DNA of 64,000 nt from Ignavibacteriales bacterium (GCA_016709765.1 JADJMD010000013.1:1178001-1242000); one strand, 5' to 3'; counted from the first letter of the stretch, positions 25,535 through 35,121 are shown. Made by a program: numbers and translations. Notes: generated from the letters alone by a model not told the origin.

Positions 25535-25990
25535 ATGAATTACATAAAAATTATTTTAATCTTTCTATCAATAACTTTATTTGCCTCTTGCTCTTCTTTG
25601 CTTTTAGAGCCGGCACAATTTAGCTGGCCAATTGAGTCCGTATTAAAAATAGATAAAGACGGGTTTGTAAAGGAAGAAAGACACTCTATTAATTTTAATA
25701 CTAAGGCGTTGTTTTTTGAGGAGACACAAGATACTCTTTCATATGCGGGAAAAACACTGAGGCTTATTAGAAATAATGAAGGTTTTTATTTTATGACCTC
25801 TACTGATTTTAAAAATGTTTATGTTTTTACCGTAGAGAAAAATGCATTTAGCCTGGAAAATAAAATTCCTATAAATGAAACCGGATTAGTAAACCCAGCA
25901 TTCAATCAACGAAGCCAATTTATTGAGATGCTTGATGATGGAATAATCTACAAACTTACTTCTGAGGGAATTGAGGAAGGTGCAAAATGA
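25535..25990 (+). CDS. Small lipoprotein of unknown function
   Basis: 151 residues. The signal peptide ends in LFASCSS (Cys near residue 19), a clear lipoprotein site. The mature part (LKIDKDGFVKEERHSINF, LFFEETQDTLSYAGKTLRLIRNNEGFYFMTS, NVYVFTVEKNAFSLENK) looks like a beta-rich fold without known motifs. GGAG lies 7 bases before the ATG. The stop overlaps the start of the next gene (ATGA), so the two proteins are probably made together and may interact. Confidence 0.8.
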   Translation: MNYIKIILIFLSITLFASCSSLLLEPAQFSWPIESVLKIDKDGFVKEERHSINFNTKALFFEETQDTLSYAGKTLRLIRNNEGFYFMTSTDFKNVYVFTVEKNAFSLENKIPINETGLVNPAFNQRSQFIEMLDDGIIYKLTSEGIEEGAK

Positions 25991-27255
25991 AACGATTAAT
26001 TATTAATAATATTTTACTTGTGTTCTTTCTGTTTACTACAACAACCTTATTTGCCCAATCAGACTATGAAATGGTTCAAAGTTTTAAAGAAAGATATCAG
26101 ACACTATCAGAGGGAATTAAATCGGCAGCAAGCATAGAAGAGCTTGATAAAATATCATCAGAGATAGATAATCTAAAAAGAGATTTTTCTGCTAAAAAAA
26201 ATATTTTAGATCAAAGTCTTTATCCTGAAAATTTTGGTTCCGTTTTTGAAAATCTTGAAGCTTCGCTTGATTTAAGAAAAAGTGATTTTACATCAATTAC
26301 TGTTTTGCAGACAGAAGTTACCACATTAAAATCAGAAGTGGATCTGTTAAATAGAAGAAATAATGAATTGATAAACCAGATTACTGTTTTAGAATCGCAA
26401 CGTGTGAAAGATGCTGCGGCAATATCAAAATTAGAAAAACTTGTTTCTGATTTACGTGCAACTATTCTCAAAAGAGATCAATTGGTCTTTAGTATTGTGG
26501 ATAGTTTGACTCCCAAACTTGCCGGTGATATTTCAACAATGACACAGCAGGATAAAGAAGCTGTTTATTCTCAGGTTGAAAAGAACAATATACTTGCCGC
26601 TGTAAAAAAATCACTTAGAGATAATAGTAGATTTCTTGAAGTTACTACTTTAAAAGTTGCAGATCTTAGCGATGTAAAAAAACAGCAGCAAAATTTTGTA
26701 ACTATGTGGCAAAAAGTTGGACCAAAGCTTGTTGATGTTTATGCAGGAAAGGGAGATAAAACTGCTGAGTTGAATGACATTGATAATCTTTTTAATGTGT
26801 GGTCAAACAGAATTCAGAGGGAAGCATGGGAATCTATTAATGAAGATTTTTCATTAAACAATATTAACTTACAAAATTTTTCTAACGGAACAGAATTTAC
26901 AAACGTAGTTACACAGTTTATCTCTGATGAGATAAAAAACTATGGTGTAAAAAGCAAACAAGATTCCGAAGCTGCTTATAACTCTTTTGCAGATGGCGTT
27001 TGGTTTAAGACAATTTCAACTGAATGGATGCCGTATTTACTTGATAATAATCTTTTAACAGCACAGCAAAAAGATACTATTGAGAAAAAAATGTCAGAAT
27101 GGAAATCAATTGTATCTCCCCAGAACAATATGCTTTATTATATTTTAGGTGCAGTTGGTGCTTTAGTTTTGATTGGTCTTCTTGTCTTTCTGTTTAAGAA
27201 GAAAGGTAATCCAGAAGATAAAAATCCACCAATTACAACAGAAAGTGGTAACTGA
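25987..27255 (+). CDS. Coiled-coil protein with a C-terminal membrane anchor
   Basis: 422 residues: a signal peptide (LLVFFLFTTTTLFAQS), a first helical part to about residue 110, a coiled coil (about 105-155, with LQTEVTTLKSEVDLLNRRNNELINQITVLESQ), a helical domain (about 165-375) containing FVTMWQKVGPKLVDVYAG and WESINEDFSLNNINLQNF, and a final helix YYILGAVGALVLIGLLVFLFKKK. So it is anchored with the bulk in the periplasm. Translation is coupled to the preceding lipoprotein (4-base overlap), and a terminator follows the gene. No family recognised. Confidence 0.82.
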   Translation: MKRLIINNILLVFFLFTTTTLFAQSDYEMVQSFKERYQTLSEGIKSAASIEELDKISSEIDNLKRDFSAKKNILDQSLYPENFGSVFENLEASLDLRKSDFTSITVLQTEVTTLKSEVDLLNRRNNELINQITVLESQRVKDAAAISKLEKLVSDLRATILKRDQLVFSIVDSLTPKLAGDISTMTQQDKEAVYSQVEKNNILAAVKKSLRDNSRFLEVTTLKVADLSDVKKQQQNFVTMWQKVGPKLVDVYAGKGDKTAELNDIDNLFNVWSNRIQREAWESINEDFSLNNINLQNFSNGTEFTNVVTQFISDEIKNYGVKSKQDSEAAYNSFADGVWFKTISTEWMPYLLDNNLLTAQQKDTIEKKMSEWKSIVSPQNNMLYYILGAVGALVLIGLLVFLFKKKGNPEDKNPPITTESGN

Positions 27256-27264
27256 TAAAATTTT

Positions 27265-27294
27265 AAGGGCTGTTTAAATATTGGACAGCCTTTT
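27265..27294 (+). terminator. Rho-independent terminator after the lipoprotein/coiled-coil pair
   Basis: GGCTGT (27268-27273) pairs with ACAGCC (27285-27290), extended by G-T and A-T pairs to AAG/TTT, followed by a short T run (TTTT, 27291-27294). Confidence 0.75.
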
Positions 27295-27386
27295 AAAAAA
27301 AAATTTCAAACACTCTGATGATATCCCTTCGCAATTTTCTATCCACCAATAAAAGTTTAAAGCATTAACTATATGTTAAAGGAATT

Positions 27387-27926
27387 ATGCAAAAATACAT
27401 CGCATTTCTAAAAGCAATTAACGTAGGCGGACATAACGTTAAAATGGATTATCTAAAAACGCTTTTTGAAAAAATGGGATTTGAAAATGTTGCAACATTT
27501 ATTGCAAGTGGAAATGTTATTTTCGAAACAAATTTAAAAAATGTTGGTTCGATAAAAAACAAAATAGAAACTGAGTTAGAAAAATCTCTCGGTTATAAGG
27601 TTTCCACTTTTATCAGAACAACAAAAGAACTTAAAGAAATATCAGAGTTTAAACCTTTTAAAGAATCTGAACTAAATAATGCCAATAATTCGCTTTACAT
27701 TGCTTTTTTACAAAATCCACCGTCTAAAGAAAATCAAAACAAAGTTAAAGCTTTTCAAAAGGAAGCGAATGAGTTCAATTTTTATAAAAATGAAATGTAT
27801 TGGCTTTGCAGAAAAAATTTTAGCGATTCCGGAATTACAGGAAAACAATTAGAAAAGAAACTTGATATGGAAATAACTGTGCGCAATTCAACAACGATAA
27901 AAAAAATGGTTTCCAAATTTTCTTAG
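27387..27926 (+). CDS. DUF1697 family protein
   Basis: 179 residues. The family signature MQKYIAFLKAINVGGHNVKMDYLKTLFEKMGFENVATFIASGNVIFET is present: YIAFLRGINVGG...GNVxTYIqSGNVxF. Later, YIAFLQNPPS and FNFYKNEMYWLCRKNFSDSG match the second half. DUF1697 proteins are small soluble alpha/beta proteins of unknown activity. AAAGGAA precedes the ATG. The TMEM175-like gene follows 26 bases later on the same strand. Confidence 0.93.
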   Translation: MQKYIAFLKAINVGGHNVKMDYLKTLFEKMGFENVATFIASGNVIFETNLKNVGSIKNKIETELEKSLGYKVSTFIRTTKELKEISEFKPFKESELNNANNSLYIAFLQNPPSKENQNKVKAFQKEANEFNFYKNEMYWLCRKNFSDSGITGKQLEKKLDMEITVRNSTTIKKMVSKFS

Positions 27927-27952
27927 CACGGCATTTAATAATAAATTAACTT

Positions 27953-28543
27953 ATGACAAAAAATAGATTAGAAGCTTTTAGTGATGGTGTAATTGCTATT
28001 ATAATTACAATAATGGTCCTAGAGCTTCAAGTCCCGCTTGGTACAGAATTATCTACACTCCAGCCATTGATTCCAGTATTTTTAAGTTACATTTTAAGTT
28101 TTATATATCTTGGCATTTACTGGAACAACCATCATCATTTATTACAAACAGTTAACAACGTTAAGGGCGGCATTCTTTGGGCAAATTTACATTTACTTTT
28201 TTGGTTATCACTAGTGCCTTTTACAACAGGCTGGATGGGTGAAAATCATTTTGCACAGATTCCAACCGCATTATATGGGTTTATTTTGTTAATGGCAGCT
28301 ATTTCGTACTTTATGCTTCAAACTGTAATTGTAAAATCACAAGGTGAAAACTCTCTGTTAGCAAAAGCAATTGGTCGTGATTTAAAAGGCAAAGCTTCAC
28401 CTATATTGTATGTGGTCGCTATTATTTCAGTTTTTTATCATCCTAAAATTGCACAAGGAATTTATCTTTTGGTTGCCCTAATTTGGTTAATTCCTGATAA
28501 GAGAATTGAAAAAGTTTTTTTTGATAATAATAGCAGCAAATAA
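27953..28543 (+). CDS. TMEM175-like (DUF1211) membrane channel protein
   Basis: 196 residues with about six hydrophobic segments. RLEAFSDGVIAIIITIMVLELQVP contains the FSD motif (RxxxFSDxVxAIxxT) that defines the TMEM175 family of potassium channels, and YIYLGIYWNNHHHLLQTV follows. Bacterial members form potassium-permeable tetramers or dimers without a canonical selectivity filter. Ion conduction here is inferred from the family. Convergent with the histidine kinase gene. Confidence 0.93.
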   Translation: MTKNRLEAFSDGVIAIIITIMVLELQVPLGTELSTLQPLIPVFLSYILSFIYLGIYWNNHHHLLQTVNNVKGGILWANLHLLFWLSLVPFTTGWMGENHFAQIPTALYGFILLMAAISYFMLQTVIVKSQGENSLLAKAIGRDLKGKASPILYVVAIISVFYHPKIAQGIYLLVALIWLIPDKRIEKVFFDNNSSK

Positions 28544-28646
28544 GATTTTACCATTTTAGGCAGTGTGCTGGTTTGTATGAATTGATTGTGGGGTTTGTTT
28601 TCGCTGTTAAAAGTAAAACATAATTAAATAATGCATTCTAATCACT

Positions 28647-30458
28647 CTATTGTGGCAATATTATAATAAACTCACTGCCCTTATTTACTTCGCTCTTTAC
28701 GGTAATCGAACCTCCATTTTTTTCAATAAATTCTTTACACAGAATGAGCCCCAATCCTGTGCCCTTTTCGTTATTGGTTCCTTTAGTTGATATATCCTTG
28801 CCTATTTGAAATAAATGATCAATAACCTCAGGAGATATACCCACACCCGTATCGGTGATATGGAGGCTAATGCTATCTTCATTGACGTGTGAATCAATTG
28901 TAATATGCCCTCCTTTATGTGTAAATTTTATAGCATTGTTTACTATATTTCTGATAAATGTTAAAGCTGTGTTTTTATCAATTGATATAAACAATTCAGG
29001 CTGAACGTTATTGATTACACTAATATTTTTAGCATCGGCATTTAACAAAGCTGTAGCAATACTTGTTTCAACCAATTTTTTCAGATTTAATTCTTCTTTA
29101 TTTATTGTAATTTCATCCGTTTGAGTTCTAGCCCAAGTTAAAAGGTTTTCTAGTAAGTTATAGGCATTAAGAGAGGACATATTAATCTGCCGAATACACT
29201 CTTTCCTTCTCAAATCATCAAATGAATCATATTCCTCATTCAATAAGTTTGAAAAACCAATTATACTATTAAAGGGACTTCTAAGGTCGTGTGAAATAAT
29301 TTTAAAAAATTTATCCTTGGCAGCATTGGCACTTTCAGCGGCAGCTTTAGATTTTATTAATTCCCTCTCAATATTTTTTTGTTCGGTTATATCTGAAGCA
29401 ATAGAGGCTATTGCAAAAGGATTATTTTCTTCATCAGTTAACAAGGACAGAGTTATAAGAACAGGGATTTTACTGCCATCCTTTTTCCGTTGTAAACCTT
29501 CAACATCACGAACCAATTTACCTTCCACACAAAGTTTAATCAATTCATCGATTTTTTCATGCTTCTCATCGGGCACTAGTAGTTTTATAGATTTGCCAAC
29601 TAATTCCTCTCTTGAAAAGCCATAAAAATTCACAGCTTCATTGTTCATTTCCAATATGTGGCCATTTAAATCTTCTATGAATGTTGGATTTGTTCCATCC
29701 AGAAATACCTTGGAGAGTTTTCGGATTTCATTTTCAGCCAACTTTCTTTCGACTATTTCCTGTTGAAGTTGTAAATTAAGTTGTTCCCTTATTGATATGC
29801 CTTCATTCAATTCAATATTAAGCGCTTCGTTTCTAATACCGAATTCAAATGAACTTACACTGGCTGCATGCATCACTTTTCCAGCACGTAGTAAGACCGC
29901 AATGAAGAATAAAGTAAGGAGCCCCATTATATAGTAGAGCTCTCCCCCTTCAAAGAAAAACCTTAGGGATATCGGTAATGCAGTGAGGACGAGAAATAAA
30001 ACATAAGATGGAGTCCAAGTATAGTAAGTTGCAACAGCTGCTGCGCTCAGAGGTAAAATGAATATTGGCCAAACTAGCCGAAATACAGAATGTTCTGTAG
30101 TAGGCCATAAGAATATAAATGGGATGGACCACAGCAAGCCAGAAGCCACAACACCGATGACATGGAGGCTTGCCCATTGATCAATATTAGAGTTTAAAGA
30201 CGCTCTTTTTTGAAAGGCAAATACAACACCTCCTCTAATTAAAGTGAGGAGAACTGTTATAACAGTCCACAAGGAGAGTTTCCATTGAGGAACAACCTGC
30301 CAAAAAACTACACAGGCAGTAAGTGCAACAATTAGAACACCAATTAGACCAGTCTTGGTTTGCTTATAAAGTAGTTGAACTTGGGCAATACGTACTTTTT
30401 GATCAATATTTGTGATTTCCTTTGTAAAACTTTTGTCTATTAATTTATTTTCCTTCAT
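28647..30458 (-). CDS. PAS-domain sensor histidine kinase
   Basis: 603 residues. Six hydrophobic segments occupy about residues 35-190, then a short coiled linker, a PAS domain (about 247-365: IEDLNGHILEMNNEAVNFYGFSREELVGKS, then KKDGSKIPVLIT), and a kinase core with the H-box DKFFKIISHDLRSPFNSIIGFSNLL (His near residue 391), N-box and DTGVGIS, KGTGLGLILCKEFIEKNGG. It has no adjacent response regulator; it is probably an orphan kinase. Signal unknown. Confidence 0.94.
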   Translation of the reverse strand: MKENKLIDKSFTKEITNIDQKVRIAQVQLLYKQTKTGLIGVLIVALTACVVFWQVVPQWKLSLWTVITVLLTLIRGGVVFAFQKRASLNSNIDQWASLHVIGVVASGLLWSIPFIFLWPTTEHSVFRLVWPIFILPLSAAAVATYYTWTPSYVLFLVLTALPISLRFFFEGGELYYIMGLLTLFFIAVLLRAGKVMHAASVSSFEFGIRNEALNIELNEGISIREQLNLQLQQEIVERKLAENEIRKLSKVFLDGTNPTFIEDLNGHILEMNNEAVNFYGFSREELVGKSIKLLVPDEKHEKIDELIKLCVEGKLVRDVEGLQRKKDGSKIPVLITLSLLTDEENNPFAIASIASDITEQKNIERELIKSKAAAESANAAKDKFFKIISHDLRSPFNSIIGFSNLLNEEYDSFDDLRRKECIRQINMSSLNAYNLLENLLTWARTQTDEITINKEELNLKKLVETSIATALLNADAKNISVINNVQPELFISIDKNTALTFIRNIVNNAIKFTHKGGHITIDSHVNEDSISLHITDTGVGISPEVIDHLFQIGKDISTKGTNNEKGTGLGLILCKEFIEKNGGSITVKSEVNKGSEFIIILPQ

Positions 30459-31004
30459 AATAATGTCACTTTTGTGAATACATGTATTGGTTCAGATTCT
30501 TTAATGTTGACTTTATTAGTTAAGTAAAATAATTTAAAATTCACTTATCTATATTTTGTTTGCGTTAAAATGTAATAACAGGGCATCCTAATAAATTGCA
30601 GGCTTCGCAGTTTGATAACCTCAAAATCTATTTTTTAACAATATAGAAAAAAAATGATCAGATGATAGAAAGAGTCCCCACAAATAGATTTTTCATAAGA
30701 AGCTATTTAGTTCTTGTTATTTTAACCTTGGAGGTAACTCGTTTATATCTGCCACAAAATGGCGCATATACAACAAAAATCTGCTGGCTTTGTGCAATAA
30801 ATACCTGTATTTATTTCTTGTGCAAACATAAAAAAATATAGTTTTAAATAATCAAATGATGAATAATATTAATAAGACTTTATAAAAACTTCTCAGAAAT
30901 AATTAAATTACTTTTGATATATTTCAATCTACATAAGTGATTGTTTAAATGGAATTTATATCTGTACCAGTGCATCTCAAAAACTCTAAACGAACAAAGA
31001 GCAA
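30459..31004. other. 546-base intergenic stretch
   Basis: Between the divergent kinase and racemase genes. A weak frame at 30662-30841 (+) encodes 59 residues (MIERVPTNRFF... ending FLCKHKKI) with a hydrophobic stretch but no ribosome site, so it is probably chance. No hairpin terminator or known RNA motif was found. The long length leaves room for regulatory sites for both genes. Confidence 0.4.
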
Positions 31005-32531
31005 ATGAAACATTCAAAAGCAACATTAATCTTTACTTTCCTTCTTTCTTCTCTTCTCTTTATTTGTTGTAATTCAGAACAAGACCCAACAACAAAAAAT
31101 CTTGAGCATTCTATTCTGTCAGACGCTTCAAGCTTTTTCTATGTTAATGTAAAAAACTATCCTGTAAAAAATAAAAAACTGCCAATAGGAATTTTTGATT
31201 CCGGTACCGGCGGATTGACTGTGATGGATGCAATCGTAAATTATGATGGCTTTAACAATCAAAACAAAAATCTTAATTCTGATGGTATTCTGGATTTTGA
31301 AAAAGAATATTTTATTTATCTCGCTGATCAAGCCAATATGCCTTATGGCAATTATCCTTCTCTAAATAAAACTGATGTTTTAAAGGAACATATTCTTAAG
31401 GATCTTCAATTTCTTCTAAGTAATAAATATTATCAATCATCTGGTGATGAAGAATTTAAAATCGATAAATCTCCGGTTAAAGCAATTGTAATTGCATGTA
31501 ATACTGCAACAGCATACGGAATGGATGACATTGAGGCATTTTTAAAAAAAGCAAAGCTGGATATTCAAGTAATTGGAGTGATTAATGCCGGAGTTAAAGG
31601 TGCTTTTGAGAATATTTCTAAGGATGAAGATTGCAGCATCGGAGTAATGGCAACAGAGGGTACGGTTTTATCAAATGGATATCTGAATACAATAAATAAG
31701 TATCATTCAGATCTCAATTATAAAGGAGAAATCCAGACATTTCAGCAAGCTGGAATTGGATTAGCCGGAGCTATTGATGGTGTGATAGATTATATTAACA
31801 CACAGGCAACAGAAATAAGAAAAGAATATAAGGGACCATCATTAACATCAATTGATGCCAAAATTGATTTAAGTATTTTGAATCGATATAATTTTGATTG
31901 GTCTAATAATAAAATTTTATACTCGGGCGAAAAAAACAATCCAACTGAAATACAGCTTAATTCAATAGAAAATTATATATACTATAATGTTGTTTCTCTG
32001 GTTGAGCAATTAAAAGTGTCTCAAACCACAAAGCCACTTAAAAAAATAATACTTGGTTGCACTCATTATCCATTCTACAAAAACATATTTGCTCAAAAAC
32101 TCGATGAGTTATATAATTTAAAAGAGAATGAGAAATATGTTTACAGAAACTATATGCATAAAGAAATTAAATTGATTGATCCCGCATTAAATACAGCCAA
32201 GGAATTGTATGAATATCTTAGAGAGAATAATCTGTTTGGCGATAATGAATTGAACAATAGTGAATTTTATATTTCAGTTCCGAATGTTCAGAATAAAAAT
32301 ATAAAACTAGACTCGCTTGGTAATTTTACGTACGAATATAAATACGGTCGCACAGCGGGAATTATTCATGAATATGTTAAACAAGTTCCTTTCAACAAAT
32401 CCAATTTACACCCTGATGTAATTGATATGTTAAAGGAAAAAACTCCATTAATTTTTAAACTGATAACAGACTTTAATCAAACAAATAGTAAAGCTGAGTT
32501 TATAAGAAGCAATAACTTGGTAATACTTTAA
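31005..32531 (+). CDS. Lipoprotein-form glutamate (Asp/Glu) racemase
   Basis: 508 residues, against about 260-280 for cytosolic MurI. A signal peptide ends in LLFICCNSEQ, a Bacteroidota-type lipoprotein site (Cys 21 or 22). The racemase core is intact: PIGIFDSGTGGLTVM (about 60-74), ADQANMPYG (about 107-115), VIACNTATA with the first catalytic Cys at 165, and ILGCTHYPFY with the second catalytic Cys at 352 and its His at 354. Between them lies an insertion of about 75 residues (YINTQATEIRKEYKG to NSIENYIYYN). Glutamate racemase supplies D-glutamate for peptidoglycan in the cytosol, so an exported copy is unexpected. The beta-CASP gene follows 10 bases later. Confidence 0.85.
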   Translation: MKHSKATLIFTFLLSSLLFICCNSEQDPTTKNLEHSILSDASSFFYVNVKNYPVKNKKLPIGIFDSGTGGLTVMDAIVNYDGFNNQNKNLNSDGILDFEKEYFIYLADQANMPYGNYPSLNKTDVLKEHILKDLQFLLSNKYYQSSGDEEFKIDKSPVKAIVIACNTATAYGMDDIEAFLKKAKLDIQVIGVINAGVKGAFENISKDEDCSIGVMATEGTVLSNGYLNTINKYHSDLNYKGEIQTFQQAGIGLAGAIDGVIDYINTQATEIRKEYKGPSLTSIDAKIDLSILNRYNFDWSNNKILYSGEKNNPTEIQLNSIENYIYYNVVSLVEQLKVSQTTKPLKKIILGCTHYPFYKNIFAQKLDELYNLKENEKYVYRNYMHKEIKLIDPALNTAKELYEYLRENNLFGDNELNNSEFYISVPNVQNKNIKLDSLGNFTYEYKYGRTAGIIHEYVKQVPFNKSNLHPDVIDMLKEKTPLIFKLITDFNQTNSKAEFIRSNNLVIL

Positions 32532-32541
32532 GGAGCACAAA

Positions 32542-33942
32542 TTGCAAATAGAATTTATCGGCGGCGCAAGAACCGTTACAGGATCACAACATTTACTTCA
32601 CATCAACGGTAAAAAAATTCTTTTAGAGTGCGGACTTTTTCAAGGCAGGCGAAGTGAAACCTACGAGAAAAATAAAAACTTCAAATTTAATCCTGCCGAT
32701 ATTGATGTGATGATACTTTCACACGCTCATATAGATCACAGTGGAAACATTCCAAACCTTGTTAGCAAAGGTTTTGATGGATTGATTTATGCGACTTCTG
32801 CAACAGTAGATTTATGTCAGATTATGCTTCGCGATTCTGCACATCTGCAAGAAAGAGATATTGAGTGGGTTAATAAGAAAAGAAAAAAGAAAAATGAAAG
32901 TCCAATTGAACCTCTTTATACATTAGATGATGTAGAAAAAGCAATGAGTCAGTTTGTTGGTGTTCAGTACAACAGAATAATTGAATTATTTCCGGGAATA
33001 AAGTTTAGTTTTAGAGATGCCGGACATATTCTCGGTTCCGCAGGCGTGTTATTGGAGATTGAAGAGTCTAACAACAAAAAAATACGTTTAGGTTTTTCAG
33101 GTGACATTGGAAGACCAGATGCCCCTGTTATTAATTCTCCCGATATATTGCGCGATCTAGATGTGCTTATAATGGAATCAACATACGGAAACAGGTTTCA
33201 TTCTCCAGCTGCTGATGTTGAAGAAGAGTTTGCATCAACAATTAACAAAGTTATAAATGATGGTGGCAGAGTAATTATTCCGGCTTTTGCCGTTGGGAGA
33301 ACTCAAACAATTACATATATGCTGCATAAACTTTTTAATGAAAACAGAATTCCAGAAGTTCCAATATATGTCGATTCGCCAATGGCTGTGGATGCAACTG
33401 CAGTATTCCGTTCACATCCGGAATGTTTAGACCGAGAAACTTATAGAATCTTTTTACAAAGCGGAGAAGATCCTTTTGGTTTTAGCAGGTTGAAGTACAT
33501 AAAAAAAACAGAAGAATCAAAAGAACTTAACGAAAAAACCGGACCAATGATTATTATCTCTGCATCCGGCATGGCGGAAGGCGGAAGAATATTGCATCAC
33601 TTAGTTCACAACATTTCAAATCCTAAAAATTTAATTTTATTTGTTGGATATGCGGCAGAACACACTTTAGCTCGCCGAATAATGGATGGAAACGAAAAAG
33701 TTAACATTTTCGGTGAAGAAGTTGAAGTCAAAGCTAAAATCAAGAAAATGGATTACTTTTCCGGCCATGCAGATCAAAGGGAATTGCTAGATTATCTGCG
33801 TCTAAATGATATAAATAAACTTAAAAATATATTTTTAGTTCACGGCGAAGAAGATATGGCGCTTCCATTTAGAGAAATTTTATTAAAAAAAGGCTTTAAA
33901 AACGTTCAATTTCCAGCATCTGGAGAAATAATAAATATTTAA
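32542..33942 (+). CDS. Beta-CASP metallo-beta-lactamase RNA-processing nuclease
   Basis: 466 residues, TTG start with AGGAG seven bases upstream. The metallo-beta-lactamase domain has LSHAHIDHSGNIPNL (HxHxDH), the metal-binding DAGHILGSAG, GFSGDIGRPDAP and ESTYGNRFH; the beta-CASP insert follows with VIIPAFAVGRTQTITYMLHKL, and a C-terminal zinc-dependent RNA specificity domain holds YFSGHADQRELLDYL and FLVHGEEDMALPF. These enzymes cut RNA, like CPSF/YSH1-type nucleases. The motif order is complete, so the enzyme is probably active. It may be co-transcribed with the racemase gene upstream. Confidence 0.95.
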   Translation: MQIEFIGGARTVTGSQHLLHINGKKILLECGLFQGRRSETYEKNKNFKFNPADIDVMILSHAHIDHSGNIPNLVSKGFDGLIYATSATVDLCQIMLRDSAHLQERDIEWVNKKRKKKNESPIEPLYTLDDVEKAMSQFVGVQYNRIIELFPGIKFSFRDAGHILGSAGVLLEIEESNNKKIRLGFSGDIGRPDAPVINSPDILRDLDVLIMESTYGNRFHSPAADVEEEFASTINKVINDGGRVIIPAFAVGRTQTITYMLHKLFNENRIPEVPIYVDSPMAVDATAVFRSHPECLDRETYRIFLQSGEDPFGFSRLKYIKKTEESKELNEKTGPMIIISASGMAEGGRILHHLVHNISNPKNLILFVGYAAEHTLARRIMDGNEKVNIFGEEVEVKAKIKKMDYFSGHADQRELLDYLRLNDINKLKNIFLVHGEEDMALPFREILLKKGFKNVQFPASGEIINI

Positions 33943-33982
33943 TCAGGAACCCTTTTTGTCTTACTTTTATCTAATTAAGTGT

Positions 33983-33990
33983 TATATTTG
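33983..33990 (+). promoter_or_regulatory. Bacteroidota-type -7 promoter element before rpoD
   Basis: TATATTTG matches the TAnnTTTG consensus recognised by the primary sigma factor in Bacteroidota. It lies 92 bases before the rpoD start. A -33 element at the ideal distance is not clear. The 138-base gap also contains AAGGAG immediately before the TTG start. Confidence 0.45.
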
Positions 33991-34081
33991 CCTCCTGCGA
34001 ATTTGACATTTCGATTCTTCAGTATGAAGAGTCATTTTGGAAAATCAAAAATTTTAATTAACAATTAAGGAGATGTAACGC

Positions 34082-34942
34082 TTGAAGATCACAAAGCAAT
34101 TTACCAACCGAGAAAGTAAATCTTTAGACCAGTATTTACAAGAGATCGGTAAAGTTGATCTTCTCACTCCCGATGATGAGATTGAACTCGCCATCAAAAT
34201 TAAAAAGGGAGATAGATTAGCCCAGGAAAGATTAATAAAAGCAAACCTCCGATTTGTAGTGAGCGTTGCAAAACAATTTCAAAACCAAGGCTTATCTCTC
34301 GGCGATCTTATCAACGAAGGAAATATTGGCTTAATTAAAGCCGCTGAAAGGTTTGATGAAACCCGTGGATTCAAATTCATCTCTTACGCTGTGTGGTGGG
34401 TTAGACAATCTATTATGCAGGCAATTGCTGATCAATCAAGAGTTGTAAGATTACCACTTAACAGAGTTGGAAATCTTACAAAGATAAGCAAAGCTTACAG
34501 AGATCTTGAACAGGAATATGAAAGAAAGCCCACAACTGATGAGCTTGCACAAATTCTTGAAATGACTTCTGAAGAAGTTGCTTATGCTCTTCAAATTGCT
34601 GGAAGACAAGTATCAATGGATGCACCTTTAAAAGAAGGTGATGATGGAAAAAACTCATTGGTTGATATTCTTCCGAACGATGAACAACCTTTGCCCGATA
34701 ATACTTTAATGACCGAATCTTTGAAAAAAGAAGTTGCAAATGTTCTCTCAACTCTTTCTGAAAGAGAAGCAGAAGTAATAAAATTATACTTCGGAATAGA
34801 TGGAGACCATTCAGCTACTTTAGAAGAGATTGGCGAAAGATTTAATCTTACTCGTGAACGCGTACGACAGATTAAAGAAAAAGCTTTAAGAAATTTAAGG
34901 CAATCTAAAAGAAGCGGCAGACTGAAAGCTTATTTGGGATAA
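34082..34942 (+). CDS. rpoD: Primary RNA polymerase sigma factor (RpoD/SigA)
   Basis: 286 residues, a short primary sigma without region 1.1. Region 1.2 (SLDQYLQEIGKVDLLTPDDEIELAI), region 2 (LIKANLRFVVSVAKQFQNQGLSLGDLINEGNIGLIKAAERFDETRGFKFISYAVWWVRQSIMQAI), region 3 and region 4 (LSEREAEVIKLYFGIDG, LEEIGERFNLTRERVRQIKEKALRNLR) are all complete. Bacteroidota/Chlorobi primary sigma factors have this short form. The start is TTG with AGGAG upstream; TTG for such a highly expressed gene is unusual and may limit translation. A strong terminator follows. Confidence 0.97.
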   Translation: MKITKQFTNRESKSLDQYLQEIGKVDLLTPDDEIELAIKIKKGDRLAQERLIKANLRFVVSVAKQFQNQGLSLGDLINEGNIGLIKAAERFDETRGFKFISYAVWWVRQSIMQAIADQSRVVRLPLNRVGNLTKISKAYRDLEQEYERKPTTDELAQILEMTSEEVAYALQIAGRQVSMDAPLKEGDDGKNSLVDILPNDEQPLPDNTLMTESLKKEVANVLSTLSEREAEVIKLYFGIDGDHSATLEEIGERFNLTRERVRQIKEKALRNLRQSKRSGRLKAYLG

Positions 34943-34966
34943 AAAATAATTCGTTTCAGGTTTTAG

Positions 34967-34997
34967 AGCCCCGATTTACCGGGGCTTTTGTTTTTTT
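34967..34997 (+). terminator. Rho-independent terminator of rpoD
   Basis: AGCCCCG (34967-34973) pairs perfectly with CGGGGCT (34980-34986) across a 6-base loop, followed by TTTGTTTTTTT. Confidence 0.92.
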
Positions 34998-35121
34998 AAC
35001 CAACCATTAATCTTCACTCATAAAACCAATTAACCGCTTATCTAAAAAAAATTTTATTTATTGTTACACGCAGTAACTTTACAAAGTAAAATCTGTCTAA
35101 TGTATCAAAAGAATACTCTTT

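Noticed and set aside
30662..30841. 59-codon frame before the racemase gene
   Set aside because: No ribosome site and no coherent domain. It lies in a long AT-rich intergenic stretch where frames of this size arise by chance.
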